Assembly (NCBI RefSeq): GCF_014698475.1
Contig: NZ_JACJTB010000030.1
Coordinates: 1-64,000 of the forward strand
Length of the DNA: 64,000 nt
Origin: Nostoc spongiaeforme FACHB-130
GTDB lineage: Bacteria > Cyanobacteriota > Cyanobacteriia > Cyanobacteriales > Nostocaceae
Reading direction: 5' to 3'
Shown here: piece by piece, positions 49,428 through 58,945 of the stretch
Numbering within the stretch: the stretch's first letter is position 1
Layout of the letters: every line of letters begins with the position of its first letter
The notes under the pieces: model-generated
What the model saw: only the letters and a program-made list of their open reading frames with translations
Database searches by the model: none
Told to the model about the DNA's origin: nothing
Program-made: the position numbers and the translations under genes

Positions 49428-51071
49428 TTAAATCTCGGCATTCAAGCGACTTTGTTTGATATGGTTTTTCAGGTGGGCTGCAAAAATAGTCTGACTCATT
49501 AAAAAGTAGCTTTCTTGTTCGTCACTTAATTTCAAGTTTTCCTCAATTAACCGTTCAACGATATACTCCATTAACACCACAGTTAGCGAAAAGCTAGAAG
49601 CTTGTTGTTCGATGGGCGTAGGTGTAGTTTTTTCCAATAGCGATCGCTTATGCAACAAATCTACAGCTTCTAAGATTAATCTTTGCGACAGTCTAGGCGA
49701 CAATCCTGGTATGGTGTTTTTCTGCAATTGTCGCACTGAAACAGCATTTTTATTCATTGCCAACCAGTACATCATGTGCTTTTCTAACTGCGACAACCGA
49801 TTAAACTGTTGGTCTAATATAGTGCGAATTTCCCCAAAAACTACGGTTCCTTGCTGAATAAACTCATCAACATTACCCCCAAATAAATCTTGAATTGTTG
49901 TCGCTACTAATTTCAGAAATAAGGGGTTGCCTGCATATTGTTCTGACAAGATGCGGAATTTTTCTGCTGATATATTGAATAACCCTTTATACTTCAGCAG
50001 TGACAGACTTTCTGATTGATTTAAACCAGTTAATTTGAACGATCGCACAGGTAATGTGTTACCCTCTAAAGCTGCTATCTCTGGAGTTTTTTCTCGGCTG
50101 GTTAATAGTAAGCAACTTTGATGTTGAGACTCACCTATTCGCCTGATCAGTTCACCATAGATTTCATAGCCTGAACGATATTGAATTTGCGGCAGGATAA
50201 AAGCCGGAACATGATTCTTTATCCCTTGGTGACTAACTGTTAAATTCGCATCAATATCATTACTCGCTAAAACCGCATCTAAATTATCTAAAATAATTAA
50301 ACATTTATTATGGCGCAGAAAATCTATCAATTGAGAGATGCGTCCTTCTATAGTTTCTGCAATTACTATCTCTGGTGTGGGCGATAAAGTCTGAATTAAC
50401 TGTTCAATTATCTGCTCTGGGGTAGGGGAAAGACGTAGCGATCGCCAGATAACATAATCGAACTGATGTTTAATTTCTTGTGCCAACTTCACCGAGAAAG
50501 CAGTCTTACCAATCCCACCCATCCCTAATAGTAAGAGCAAGCGACAACCTTCTTGCAAAACCCATTGCTGAGTTTTTGCGAGTTCTGTGGTGCGACCATG
50601 AAAAATACTAACATCAATTGCTTCACCCCAATCTTGAACCAACGTAGCAGGAGTTTTGACTAACTCTATCTGTTGAGTTGTTTGTGTTTGTTGGGGAATA
50701 ATGGCGGCTGGTAATTGAAACCTGATTTTCTTATACCCAGCTTTCTCAAGTAAATAAGTTACACGGCTCCAATTTTTCACTTTCACTGAGTAGCCAGCAG
50801 CATTACTCAGCATTTCTTCTATATACTTGTATAAACCATTAGACAAATAAACTCTCACAGTACTACTACTGCGACTTTGATAAACTATACTGGCAATTTC
50901 CGCCGGACTACAACCACACAGTAAACCTCTCAAAAATTTCTTTTCTACAGGTGTTAAAGCCTTACCCTTTGTTGAAGCTAAATCTACGTATAACTTTTCT
51001 AACTCCCAATTATTTTTAGCCTCAAAAAATTCCTCTTCTGCCTGATTTGCATCTGGTGTTATCATTACCAT
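49428..51071 (-). CDS. NB-ARC (STAND) ATPase without a visible sensor domain
   Basis: 547 residues. The N-terminal domain (about 25-120) is the helical vMAP-type one seen in many Nostoc NB-ARC proteins (LTPVEKKFLRGLLCGCSPAEIA, STVRVYLSNGLYKYIE). The ATPase has P-loop GMGGIGKT at 183-190, Walker B CLIILDNLD and the sensor motif SCLLLTSREK, followed by the helical and winged-helix domains. Such proteins usually continue into WD40 or TPR sensor repeats; this one ends soon after the winged helix (SRLNAEI), with no repeats. It may be truncated or a minimal signalling version. The DNA after the stop shows no WD40-like sequence. Confidence 0.85.
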   Translation of the reverse strand: MVMITPDANQAEEEFFEAKNNWELEKLYVDLASTKGKALTPVEKKFLRGLLCGCSPAEIASIVYQSRSSSTVRVYLSNGLYKYIEEMLSNAAGYSVKVKNWSRVTYLLEKAGYKKIRFQLPAAIIPQQTQTTQQIELVKTPATLVQDWGEAIDVSIFHGRTTELAKTQQWVLQEGCRLLLLLGMGGIGKTAFSVKLAQEIKHQFDYVIWRSLRLSPTPEQIIEQLIQTLSPTPEIVIAETIEGRISQLIDFLRHNKCLIILDNLDAVLASNDIDANLTVSHQGIKNHVPAFILPQIQYRSGYEIYGELIRRIGESQHQSCLLLTSREKTPEIAALEGNTLPVRSFKLTGLNQSESLSLLKYKGLFNISAEKFRILSEQYAGNPLFLKLVATTIQDLFGGNVDEFIQQGTVVFGEIRTILDQQFNRLSQLEKHMMYWLAMNKNAVSVRQLQKNTIPGLSPRLSQRLILEAVDLLHKRSLLEKTTPTPIEQQASSFSLTVVLMEYIVERLIEENLKLSDEQESYFLMSQTIFAAHLKNHIKQSRLNAEI

Positions 51072-51536
51072 TATTGATGTATTTTATATAACCCCGAAAA
51101 TATCCTAACTATTATTCGATGAAGTCAGAATAAATCAAAATTAAATTTATAACGAATTTGCTAACTGTTGTTAGGTGACTTGGAAGTTATTACTTAGATA
51201 TCTTTAGACTTAACGGAATTTTTATAAAGCTTGTTTGAAACTTTAAGCAACCAAACTCAGTCAACATAAATCTACGTAACTTTTGGTCTGTACTGTGAGA
51301 ATTTTTAGATTGGCATCCCACTGTGTTTTCAACATCACATTATTGGAATTCTAAAGTTCTTGGAAACTAGCTTCTCATCAATAACTTTTGCCAAGCAAGG
51401 TGTAAAAAATGACTGAATTTTTGAGCTTGTCAGAACTAAGCTTTGCAAAATTTAAGGTATAAACACCAAAACCGATGCGTAATCTACCGGAATCAGCCCG
51501 AATAAATTAATTGTGGTGTGTTAAGAGGCATCAACC
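51072..51536. other. gap without a gene
   Basis: AT-rich 465 bp between divergent genes. The only signal is AAGAGG at about 51521-51526, a ribosome binding site for the gene at 51537. Nothing else is recognised. Confidence 0.5.
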
Positions 51537-51737
51537 ATGACTCGAATTCGTGACGTTGTACATCAAGCTTTAGCAACTGGCTATCTAACGGTTGAAGCAG
51601 AAAACCAATTGCGCCATTTATTGACTACCCGCTATGACTTAGAAGATTTCAATGCTTTTATGTCATTACAGGAAGCGGCGATGAATGGCCAAGTCAAGCA
51701 AGAATCGCGTGAAAGAAGTGTGAAATGTGAAGTCTGA
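51537..51737 (+). CDS. small conserved cyanobacterial protein, 66 residues
   Basis: MTRIRDVVHQALATGYLTVEAE, then LRHLLTTRYDLEDFNAFMSLQEAAMNGQVKQESRE, is a pattern I recall from short cyanobacterial proteins of unknown function. It is helical, with no membrane segment. AAGAGG precedes the ATG by about 10 bases. The last few residues (RSVKCEV) look non-conserved. Confidence 0.75.
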   Translation: MTRIRDVVHQALATGYLTVEAENQLRHLLTTRYDLEDFNAFMSLQEAAMNGQVKQESRERSVKCEV

Positions 51738-51773
51738 AGTTTGTAGACTGACTTGAAAGTGCTGAGTGAATCA

Positions 51774-51850
51774 ATTTTGGATTTTAAATTTTGGATTTTA
51801 GATTAGGAAACTCTTTCAATCTAAAATCGGCAATCCAAAATCTAAAATTC
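51774..51850. repeat. AT-rich inverted repeat
   Basis: AATTTTGGATTTTAAATTTTGG and TTAGATT on the left pair with AATCTAAAAT...CAATCCAAAATCTAAAATT on the right. It belongs to the dispersed family also seen at 42541-42786 and 49198-49365. The gene at 51886 ends just after it. Confidence 0.55.
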
Positions 51851-51885
51851 TTCTGCCTCCTGCCTCCTGCTCCTAATCTACTCAA

Positions 51886-52590
51886 TCACTTGCGTGGTTT
51901 TTCATCATCCCCAAATTCATCATCCTCAAAAAATGACCAGTCATCGTCATCATTAGTATTTTTGGGTTCGTCTTCAGGCTGTTTGTAGGGGGGAATAATC
52001 ACGCGGTAGTCAGCATCATAAACTGATTCTGTTTTGCCTGCCGCCGTGTTTTTTGGTTCGCGGTAGCTGTAAGAGTAGGTCGAACCAGACTTAGAAGCAG
52101 TTTTAGGTTCTGGCTGGCGTTCTTCTGGTTCAAAATTGCGTTCTGGCTGAGTTTTTGGTTTGCTTGGAGGCGCTGGTTCTGACTGTTCTGCAAAATCCCA
52201 ATCATCGTTATTATTGCTTGTTTCCCAATCATCAAATTCTTCACTCTCAGCCGTCTGATTTGACCTAGAGGATGATGGTGGAGTATAAGGTTGAGATTGA
52301 GGTTCTTCTCTACGCGGTGTGGTGACACGTCTCGGAGTGACTCGTGATTTGGGGGATACTTGCGGTTGCCCTGCAAAATAACTTGATAATTTAAATAAAG
52401 TAGTAATCAATACAGATGTCAACGCACCCGCAGTAGTAATGAATAATATCCACATCGCTAGGGGTAATGGTTGAGTACGCACCCCCAAAAATACTAACGA
52501 TATGGCAGGCGACCAGTTCTGCACTAACAAAAGTGTTAGTCCTCCTAGTATTGCCACTAATAAAATTAAGCGAAGTACAGCCATAAACAA
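51886..52590 (-). CDS. DUF1049 (LapA-like) membrane protein with acidic tail
   Basis: 234 residues. The N-terminal part has two transmembrane helices (about 5-23 and 45-66) with the DUF1049/LapA pattern (LVQNWSPAISLVFLG...LPLAMWILF). The remaining 160 residues are polar and low-complexity, with Asp-Trp motifs (DDWETSNNNDDWDF, DDDDWSFFEDDEFGDD). The tail is long compared with usual LapA proteins. The first two Met codons are close together and either could start. Confidence 0.85.
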   Translation of the reverse strand: MFMAVLRLILLVAILGGLTLLLVQNWSPAISLVFLGVRTQPLPLAMWILFITTAGALTSVLITTLFKLSSYFAGQPQVSPKSRVTPRRVTTPRREEPQSQPYTPPSSSRSNQTAESEEFDDWETSNNNDDWDFAEQSEPAPPSKPKTQPERNFEPEERQPEPKTASKSGSTYSYSYREPKNTAAGKTESVYDADYRVIIPPYKQPEDEPKNTNDDDDWSFFEDDEFGDDEKPRK

Positions 52591-52844
52591 GGCAAAAGTT
52601 AAAAGGCAAAAGTTAAAAGTTATTTAGGTCAATGAAAACAAAAGGTAAGAGTAAAAAGGTAAGAATTCAGGAGTCAGAATTCAGGAGCCAGAAGGCTTAA
52701 AGAATGAGGAACAATATTTGAGAAATCAATCTACTGATTTACTACTGGACTTTATTATTCTGACTTCTGACTCCTGAGTGCTGAATTCTTACTAAAAAAG
52801 TAAAAGACAGTCTATCTTACTTTTACCCTTTTACTTTTACCTTT

Positions 52845-53465
52845 TTACTTCCTTCCTTGCCATCGTTGAATGGGGATGCAGTCAATCTCCAATTGATCTA
52901 AAGTCCTGGCAACAACGAAATCTACCAAATCATCGATAGTTTGCGGGTTGTGATACCAAGCGGGAATAGCTGGCACAACTCTTACTCCTGCTTCTGCCAA
53001 GGTGGTTAAGTTCCGCAGATGAATCAGGCTAAAGGGAGTTTCACGGGGGACAATCACTAGTTTACGCCCTTCTTTGAGTTGGACATCAGCAGCCCTTTCC
53101 AATAAGTCGGAACTCAAGCCAGCAGCTATCTTGGCAACTGTACTCATACTACAGGGAATAATAATCATCCCCAAAGTGCGAAAGGAGCCACTGGCGATAT
53201 TGGCTCCCACATCACTCCAAGGATGACAGCGTAGTTTGCCTGCAACGGCTACTCCTGCTTGTTCGCGCCAGAATTGCTCTTGTTGAGTTGGTTCGGCTGG
53301 CATTTTAATTTCCTGTTCTGCTTGCCAAACCATGTAACTTGATTTAGAGGCAACTAATTCAATTTCATAGTCAGCAGCAAGCAAGTATTTAAGAGCGCGG
53401 ACGGCATAAATTAGCCCAGATGCTCCTGATACGCCAATGATTAAAGGCTTGGTGTGATGTGACAC
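52845..53465 (-). CDS. ubiX: flavin prenyltransferase UbiX
   Basis: Makes prenylated FMN, the cofactor of UbiD decarboxylases. Motifs: IIGVSGASGLIYAVRALKYL (FMN loop), the conserved IASGSFRTLGMIIIPCSMSTVAKIAAG, DVQLKEGRKLVIVPRETPF and LIHLRNLTTLAEAG. At 206 residues it is full length. It begins 19 bp after the upstream RNase-family gene, which implies a shared transcript. Confidence 0.96.
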   Translation of the reverse strand: MSHHTKPLIIGVSGASGLIYAVRALKYLLAADYEIELVASKSSYMVWQAEQEIKMPAEPTQQEQFWREQAGVAVAGKLRCHPWSDVGANIASGSFRTLGMIIIPCSMSTVAKIAAGLSSDLLERAADVQLKEGRKLVIVPRETPFSLIHLRNLTTLAEAGVRVVPAIPAWYHNPQTIDDLVDFVVARTLDQLEIDCIPIQRWQGRK

Positions 53466-53484
53466 GCGATTTTCTTAACAAAAC

Positions 53485-55836
53485 TTATTCATCATCAGTG
53501 TATGGTTCTAAATCGTTAGGTTCAAGGTCACGGGACAAATAAATGTCATCTCGGTCATCGTTAAGACTAGAATTACCTAAGCCTTTAGGTAGGCCATCAC
53601 TGCCAACGGTGACTAAATCAATTTGTTGGCGGTAATAATCGACACTCTTCACCTGGACAGATACACGATCGCCTAATCTGTAAGAAGCACGATTTTTTCG
53701 ACCAAACAAGGCTTGTTGTCTGGCGCGATATTCATACCAGTCATCTTTTAATGAACTAACGTGGACTAATCCTTCTACCCGTAATGGCGCACTGGGATGT
53801 TTTTGTTTGGGCGAGTCTGTGGTTGGGACTTCAATTTCCACAAAGAACCCGTAGGACTGCACACCAGTAATTACGCCTTGGAATACTTGCCCGATGCGTT
53901 GTTTCATCAGTTGGGCTTTTTGCAACCCTGCCAAGTCAGCTTCGGCTTCTTGGACTTCTTTTTCGCGGTCATTGAGTTGAATGATGACTCTGGTTAAATC
54001 GCTTTGCAGTTCTTGTTGCAATTCGGGCGGTAAGACGTTCCAACTGACTTCGATGTGGGATGATGAATGACGCAGGTTAACGCGGTCTTTAACGCGGGTA
54101 GTGCGGCGATCGCGTCCATGTTCAATCAGTCGGTAGTAAACTCGTTGCAAGAGCAAATCGGGATAGCGGCGTAAGGGCGAAGTACAGTGGGTATATTGCG
54201 CTAGTGCCAAGCCAAAATGACTGCCTTTGGTGGTGCTGTAAGCGGCTGGTTTGAGGGTGTCTTGCAACAAATAAGTTAACACCTGTTCGGAAGGTGATTC
54301 GGCAAAGGCTTGCGTTAATAATTGGTAATCTAAGGGTTGGATATCCGCTTCGGGGTCTAATGTCAGTTCCACACCCAAATTAATTGCCAGTTTGAGCATT
54401 TCTTGGACATCTTCGGGATCAGGTGCGCCTTGGACTCGCCAAATGGCGGGAATACCTAATGCACTCAGATGTTCTGCCATTAGTTGATTGACTAATAGCG
54501 TAAACTCGGTGAGGAGCGATCGCACAGTTAAATTATTCACTACAACCGCACCTAACATTCCTTCATCAAAGTAAGGATTTTGATTTGGTGGCAAGTTTAA
54601 TTGCAAGCTACCACGGGCGAGGCGTGCTTGTTTGACGACTTGGTGTAAACCTTCCAGGTTTTGCAATAACTGAATAACTTCCTCAGATTCCTTAGCAGGT
54701 TGACCACTGAGAACTGCTTCCGCCTTGTCTTTATTGATGGCGGTATCAACATTAATCACACTCGGCTGAATTTCCCATTCTTCCACTTCCCCGGATGTTG
54801 GGTCGATGGTAATTAAGAATGAGAGTGTCAGGCGATCGCTTCCCGCCACCAAAGAACAGCGATCGGCTACAGTGTCTGGTAACATAGGCAATACTAAATC
54901 ACCCAAATACACAGAACGTCCGCGCTTCAAGGCTTCTCTGTCTAAAATTTCATCAGGTTGAATGAAGTGAGAAACATCGGCAATGTGAAAGCCTAAACGC
55001 CAACCTTTGTTGGTTTTTTCCAAACTCAAAGCATTTTCTACTAACTTGGCATCAGTATTGATCCCCGTAATTGCCAAGGTAAATAAACTGCGTAAATCTA
55101 ATCTGGTTTTGATGTCCGCTTTCAGGATGCGTTTGGGTAACTTCGCGGCTGCTTCTTGTACCGCTTCGGAAAAATTGCGAGATAAATCATGTTTACAAGT
55201 CACCAAATCAATATCGGCGGCGGCTTCCGCATCGCTACCCAAAATTTGCACGACCCTTCCCAGGGGGGGATATTGTGCTAAAGGATAACGCAGTACTTCC
55301 ACATGGGCGAGATGGTCGATGGCTTCGGCAAAAGTCATCCCATTTGTTTGCAACTTGAGTTCAAACAACAGGCGATCATCTAAAGGTACAGCGCGAAAAC
55401 CACTTTCTACTTGTTTAATCCGGGCTAGTAAAGTGTGATTAGAACGTTCTAAAATTAACTTAACTTCGCCTTCGGGAGAGCGCCGCCGACTGCCTTCTTT
55501 GAGAACTCTTACCAAAACGCGATCGCCATTCCACGCATTACTTAAATGACTTTCGCGGATGTAGATATCTTCAGCGCCTTCTACATCTTGAATCGCAAAA
55601 CAAAAGCCCTTACTAGAACAGCGAAGCTTGGCTTCAATCACCCCTTCTTCAAAGACGCGGCGATATTTGCCCCGTTCTTTGACTAAAATTCCGATTTTTT
55701 CGAGAATATCTAAGGCAATATGCAGCTTTTCTAAACTATCCTCATCTTCGCAGCCAAGTTTCTTTTCTAAAACTTTCCGAGCTACCAATTTATCATCGGT
55801 GAAATTGGCAAGGAGTGTAGCGATTGAAAATTCCAT
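53485..55836 (-). CDS. RNase II/R-family protein with degenerate active site
   Basis: 783 residues: N-terminal helical and cold-shock-like domains (1-230), RNB domain (about 245-590) and C-terminal S1 domain (about 655-745, FQGVITGVQSYGFFVEIE). Family segments HIADVSHF, GRSVYLGDLVLPMLPD and YTHCTSPLRRYPDL are conserved. The metal-binding motif, in active members TIDxxDAxDFDDA, reads AITGINTDAKLVENA (255-269), so three or four catalytic acidic residues are replaced by Thr, Leu, Glu and Asn. It probably binds RNA but is not a normal exoribonuclease. The start is ATG 55836. It is followed by ubiX. Confidence 0.9.
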   Translation of the reverse strand: MEFSIATLLANFTDDKLVARKVLEKKLGCEDEDSLEKLHIALDILEKIGILVKERGKYRRVFEEGVIEAKLRCSSKGFCFAIQDVEGAEDIYIRESHLSNAWNGDRVLVRVLKEGSRRRSPEGEVKLILERSNHTLLARIKQVESGFRAVPLDDRLLFELKLQTNGMTFAEAIDHLAHVEVLRYPLAQYPPLGRVVQILGSDAEAAADIDLVTCKHDLSRNFSEAVQEAAAKLPKRILKADIKTRLDLRSLFTLAITGINTDAKLVENALSLEKTNKGWRLGFHIADVSHFIQPDEILDREALKRGRSVYLGDLVLPMLPDTVADRCSLVAGSDRLTLSFLITIDPTSGEVEEWEIQPSVINVDTAINKDKAEAVLSGQPAKESEEVIQLLQNLEGLHQVVKQARLARGSLQLNLPPNQNPYFDEGMLGAVVVNNLTVRSLLTEFTLLVNQLMAEHLSALGIPAIWRVQGAPDPEDVQEMLKLAINLGVELTLDPEADIQPLDYQLLTQAFAESPSEQVLTYLLQDTLKPAAYSTTKGSHFGLALAQYTHCTSPLRRYPDLLLQRVYYRLIEHGRDRRTTRVKDRVNLRHSSSHIEVSWNVLPPELQQELQSDLTRVIIQLNDREKEVQEAEADLAGLQKAQLMKQRIGQVFQGVITGVQSYGFFVEIEVPTTDSPKQKHPSAPLRVEGLVHVSSLKDDWYEYRARQQALFGRKNRASYRLGDRVSVQVKSVDYYRQQIDLVTVGSDGLPKGLGNSSLNDDRDDIYLSRDLEPNDLEPYTDDE

Positions 55837-57042
55837 GCAGTGAACCGACCTTTGGTCAAAACATCATGTTGGTTGAATCTGGTTCTGTTCTGTATACCCT
55901 CACGGCCTACAGATACTAACTAACTGGAAACGAGTTGCCTTGAGGCATGGTTCTGTGAAGTTCCCCATCGAGGAAGTTAACCTACCTTGAGATCAACTTA
56001 CTCCCCAAATTTGAGAACTTCTCACTGCATGACCATTTCAGAGTTGACTGGCGTTTTCTGCTCCTTCACTGAACCAAACTGATAAAGTACGCCTGATGAG
56101 GGGGTTTTACCTGCTAATTAATTACGCAAAGGGTTTTTGAGAGGTTGGCTTAAGGTTCATCTCCACAGTACCCAAAAGCGATCGATTCGGAAAAACCACA
56201 GGTGTTTGATTGTCTAGCTTGAAGGTGCTTTTACGCTATCCGACTCTGATGTTTAACTAGGAGAAACTGCCGATTAACCCAATATTCCCACATGTAGAAT
56301 CGGTCACAATTAGGTCAGCAGTCAGACAAGCAGTGAGGGCGAACCTTATCTCCATTATTGTAGATTTAGAGCGTACTTCTAGGAAATAATTCTAAATAGA
56401 GATTTAGGTAAATAGTATAGCACTCAAGGCGATATAACCTACATAAATAGAGCTAGTAGTTAATTATGCCTCAAAATAATTGTTACTGCTGCAATGACAA
56501 CACCACAGATAAAGCATAAACATTACTCTGAATTTTAAGATACCAGAAAAATTAGCTGGAGGATGGGGCGGGAGTTGTAGGCGATCGCTTTATTGGACAA
56601 ATCAACTTTGCCAAAGCTGAGATTTCCGAAAACTTTTCTCTACCAACCCAGGAATTATAGACTTAAATTAAAATATTTCCATAGATTCACTGTGGACATA
56701 TTATAGTTATCTCTCTTTCGCCATTGGGGTAAATATCGCAGTTGCCAGATGAATGAGGACAAGGAATAATTGTCAAACATCCTTGTTTCCTGTTCTCTGT
56801 TCCCTGCTATAGATAAAACCCGAATTTTTCACGCATAGGTAGGGGGTGTGGGGAGTGTGGGGAGAGAGGGAAGTGTGGGGAGTGTGGGGAGTGTGGGGAG
56901 AGAGGAAAGTGTGATGGGAAACATTTCTTCACCATCCTCCCACACCTCCCACCCCTCCCACACCCCTGGATTTCTCACAAGAGAGAAATCCAGGAAAATT
57001 AACCCCGTGATTTAGCAGACATTAGATTTTGGTGACAGTATT
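55837..57042. other. 1.2-kb stretch without a protein gene
   Basis: The minus-strand part next to the RNase-family gene (55837-56360) is less AT-rich than typical gaps and could be a long 5' leader, but no known RNA motif is recognised. From 56842 to 56970 there are G-rich runs followed by C-rich runs (listed separately). HIP1 occurs once. No reliable coding frame. Confidence 0.45.
56842..56969. repeat. G-rich/C-rich imperfect inverted repeat
   Basis: Runs of GTGTGGGGA and GAGAGGGAA (56842-56913) are followed by CCTCCCACACCTCCCACCCC (starting near 56936), which is nearly complementary. Several G4 runs lie close together, so both a hairpin and a G-quadruplex are possible. It lies about 75 bp before the gene at 57043. 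Confidence 0.6.
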
Positions 57043-57885
57043 ATGTTGGCTCAATTTCAGAGCTTGTATCCCAACGGTAGTTTAACTTCCGAATTAGTAG
57101 ACATTTTTCAAGGCAAATATATTGTTAGAGCCAGTGTGCAGATTGATGGTGTAATCCGCGCTACTGGTTTAGCCGCAGCCGAAACCGTAGAAGCCGCAGA
57201 AGACCAAGCCCGCAACCGGGCGCTGATGGTATTGGGAGTAACAAATACACCACAAACTCAGGCAGAATCATCGCCGCAAGTGACAAATTCTGTAGCTCCT
57301 ACACCTGTGATTCAGACAACAGTGGGTGTAAGTGAATCAACTTATGCTGCTACACCCGATAAGAATTTGGAATTAGTGACTAGTAAACCGGAAATATCTC
57401 CAGTCGCTGCTAGTAGTAAAACTATCACACCCGATTTATTTACTGCGGAAGCATTAAGCATTGATACTCATACCCCAGATTTAACGCCTAGCTTACCTTT
57501 AACTCCCAATCGAGAGCCAGCGTTTGTTCCCTCTGTCGATAATTTAGAAATTGAAGTTCCGCATCAGCCAGAAACACCTGCTTTTTCGGGAATGACTGCA
57601 AGTAATGTCACTCCATTTACACCCCGTAACTATAGTTCTTCTGAAACTGCAACTACTTCCACAACCACCAGTAAAAGAAAAAAGAAAGCAGAAGCAGTTG
57701 ATTTGTCTGATGTGATTGCAAAAACCGATGTGGAGTTGCAACGTTTAGGCTGGACACCAGAACAGGGAAGAGAACATCTGATTAAAACCTACGGTAAACG
57801 GGGACGTACTTTGCTGACGGAAGAAGAACTGCACAGCTTTTTACAATATCTCCAATCTCAACCTGATCCCATCGCGGGGTTTTAA
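57043..57885 (+). CDS. conserved hypothetical protein, two-domain with Ser/Thr/Pro linker
   Basis: 280 residues. The N-terminal domain (1-65) has a strand-helix pattern (YIVRASVQIDGVIRATGLAAAETVEAAEDQARNRAL) that resembles small RNA- or DNA-binding folds such as dsRBD or Rad52-like, though the match is loose. A Thr/Pro-rich linker (about 70-210) contains no motif. The C-terminal domain (about 215-280; ELQRLGWTPEQGREHLIKTYGKRGRTLLTEEELHSFLQYL) looks like a helical recombination- or nucleic-acid-related module I recall from cyanobacteria. Function not assigned. Confidence 0.78.
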   Translation: MLAQFQSLYPNGSLTSELVDIFQGKYIVRASVQIDGVIRATGLAAAETVEAAEDQARNRALMVLGVTNTPQTQAESSPQVTNSVAPTPVIQTTVGVSESTYAATPDKNLELVTSKPEISPVAASSKTITPDLFTAEALSIDTHTPDLTPSLPLTPNREPAFVPSVDNLEIEVPHQPETPAFSGMTASNVTPFTPRNYSSSETATTSTTTSKRKKKAEAVDLSDVIAKTDVELQRLGWTPEQGREHLIKTYGKRGRTLLTEEELHSFLQYLQSQPDPIAGF

Positions 57886-58147
57886 TCAGTTATTAGTCAT
57901 TTGTCCTTTGTTATTGGTAAGGACAAATGGCTGATATTGTTTAGATTTTAGTATTCAGAAACGAACCAGAGAGGAGGACACCTATGGCGGGTTTCCCAGG
58001 TCAGTCGCTACAACGGGAGGAACCTCACGCCAGTTTGCTCAAGTTGGGTAACCCGCCCACGTAACTGGCTCTGCAACGCGCTGGCTTGACTTGAGCAAAG
58101 TGTCTGTTACACAGATTACACCGAGAGATAAGAGTTAGCGATCGCAC
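57886..58147. repeat. gap with a dispersed hairpin repeat
   Basis: GGCGGGTTTCCCAGGTCAG...GGGTAACCCGCC at about 57988-58059 is GC-rich and can form hairpins. TTGCTCAAGT and ACTTGAGCAA pair across it. It resembles other dispersed Nostoc repeats. A GTCATTTGTCCTTTG unit lies just after the upstream gene. No gene. Confidence 0.5.
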
Positions 58148-58777
58148 TTATGTTAGTGGACTGGCAGACTGAAAAATCTGTTCAGCAGTCAGAACTAATT
58201 CGGGAAAAGTTAGCGATTCGATGCGCTCGCCGTTTCGGAATTGTTTAACTTGATATTCGCCTTCAACTAACGAGTAAATCGAGATAGTTGGTTGTTTAGG
58301 ATTACCAATAAATTTTTTACCACCTAAAGCCGCGTAATCTACAATCCAATATTCGGGGATGCCAATAGCTTCGTACTGACCAAGCTTGGTAAAGTAGTCA
58401 TCACGCCAGTTTGTGCTAACTACTTCTATAACTAATGGGATTGATGATGGTTGACTAACTGTTGATTTGTTTCTCCACAAAGGCTCATTGACTAAGTTGA
58501 GGCGATTCAACAACAGTACGTCAGGTAAGAAAGCAGATTCACCTTCATTTGATTTAACAAACCCCATTTTAGGAATGTCATAGGGTTTTGAAAGACGGAC
58601 ACACTCCAGCAAAATTTGCTTGATTAAGAATGCAATCAGTAATTCATGATCGCCTGTTGGTGTTGGCATTTGCTTGATAAACCCATGATGTAGTTCGTAA
58701 TGAAACTGTGTTGAATGAGCGGGATACCAATCTAGAAACTGGTTAACAGTCATCGTAATTGGTAGTGATTGAATCAT
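58148..58777 (-). CDS. Uma2 family (DUF820) restriction-endonuclease-like protein
   Basis: 209 residues, second Uma2 member of the window and only distantly similar to the one at 2791. Family features: FHYELHHGFIKQMPTPTGDHE, FLPDVLLLNR, IPLVIEVVSTNWRDDYFTKLGQYEAIGIPEYWIVDY and a C-terminal LVLTAEQIF. The catalytic pattern (Asp, then ExV) is intact. ATG start; several Met codons at the N-terminus (MIQSLPITMTV) leave the exact start open. Confidence 0.85.
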   Translation of the reverse strand: MIQSLPITMTVNQFLDWYPAHSTQFHYELHHGFIKQMPTPTGDHELLIAFLIKQILLECVRLSKPYDIPKMGFVKSNEGESAFLPDVLLLNRLNLVNEPLWRNKSTVSQPSSIPLVIEVVSTNWRDDYFTKLGQYEAIGIPEYWIVDYAALGGKKFIGNPKQPTISIYSLVEGEYQVKQFRNGERIESLTFPELVLTAEQIFQSASPLT

Positions 58778-58829
58778 TTAAAACCTCCATATATAAGTGT
58801 TTTGGTTATGCGGTTTCTTAATCATTTTT

Positions 58830-58909
58830 GTAACAGGCAAAAAGCCAGCTTGAGCGATCGCTTTTTGTCCTTGTTCAGTCTGCAACAGTTTAACGTATAC
58901 TTCTCCGTT
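58830..58909 (-). pseudogene. fragment of the 3' end of a PstS-like gene
   Basis: On the minus strand this reads GEVYVKLLQTEQGQKAIAQAGFLPV, almost the same as the C-terminus of the intact PstS-like gene at 61361 (GEAYAKLLLTEQGQRAIAQAGFLPV). No start or upstream part is present. It lies on the other side of the histidine kinase gene from the intact copy, so a segmental duplication or deletion is likely. Confidence 0.75.
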
Positions 58910-58945
58910 AACCCTGAGCGCAGTCTAAGGGTTAAATCCTCTAAA

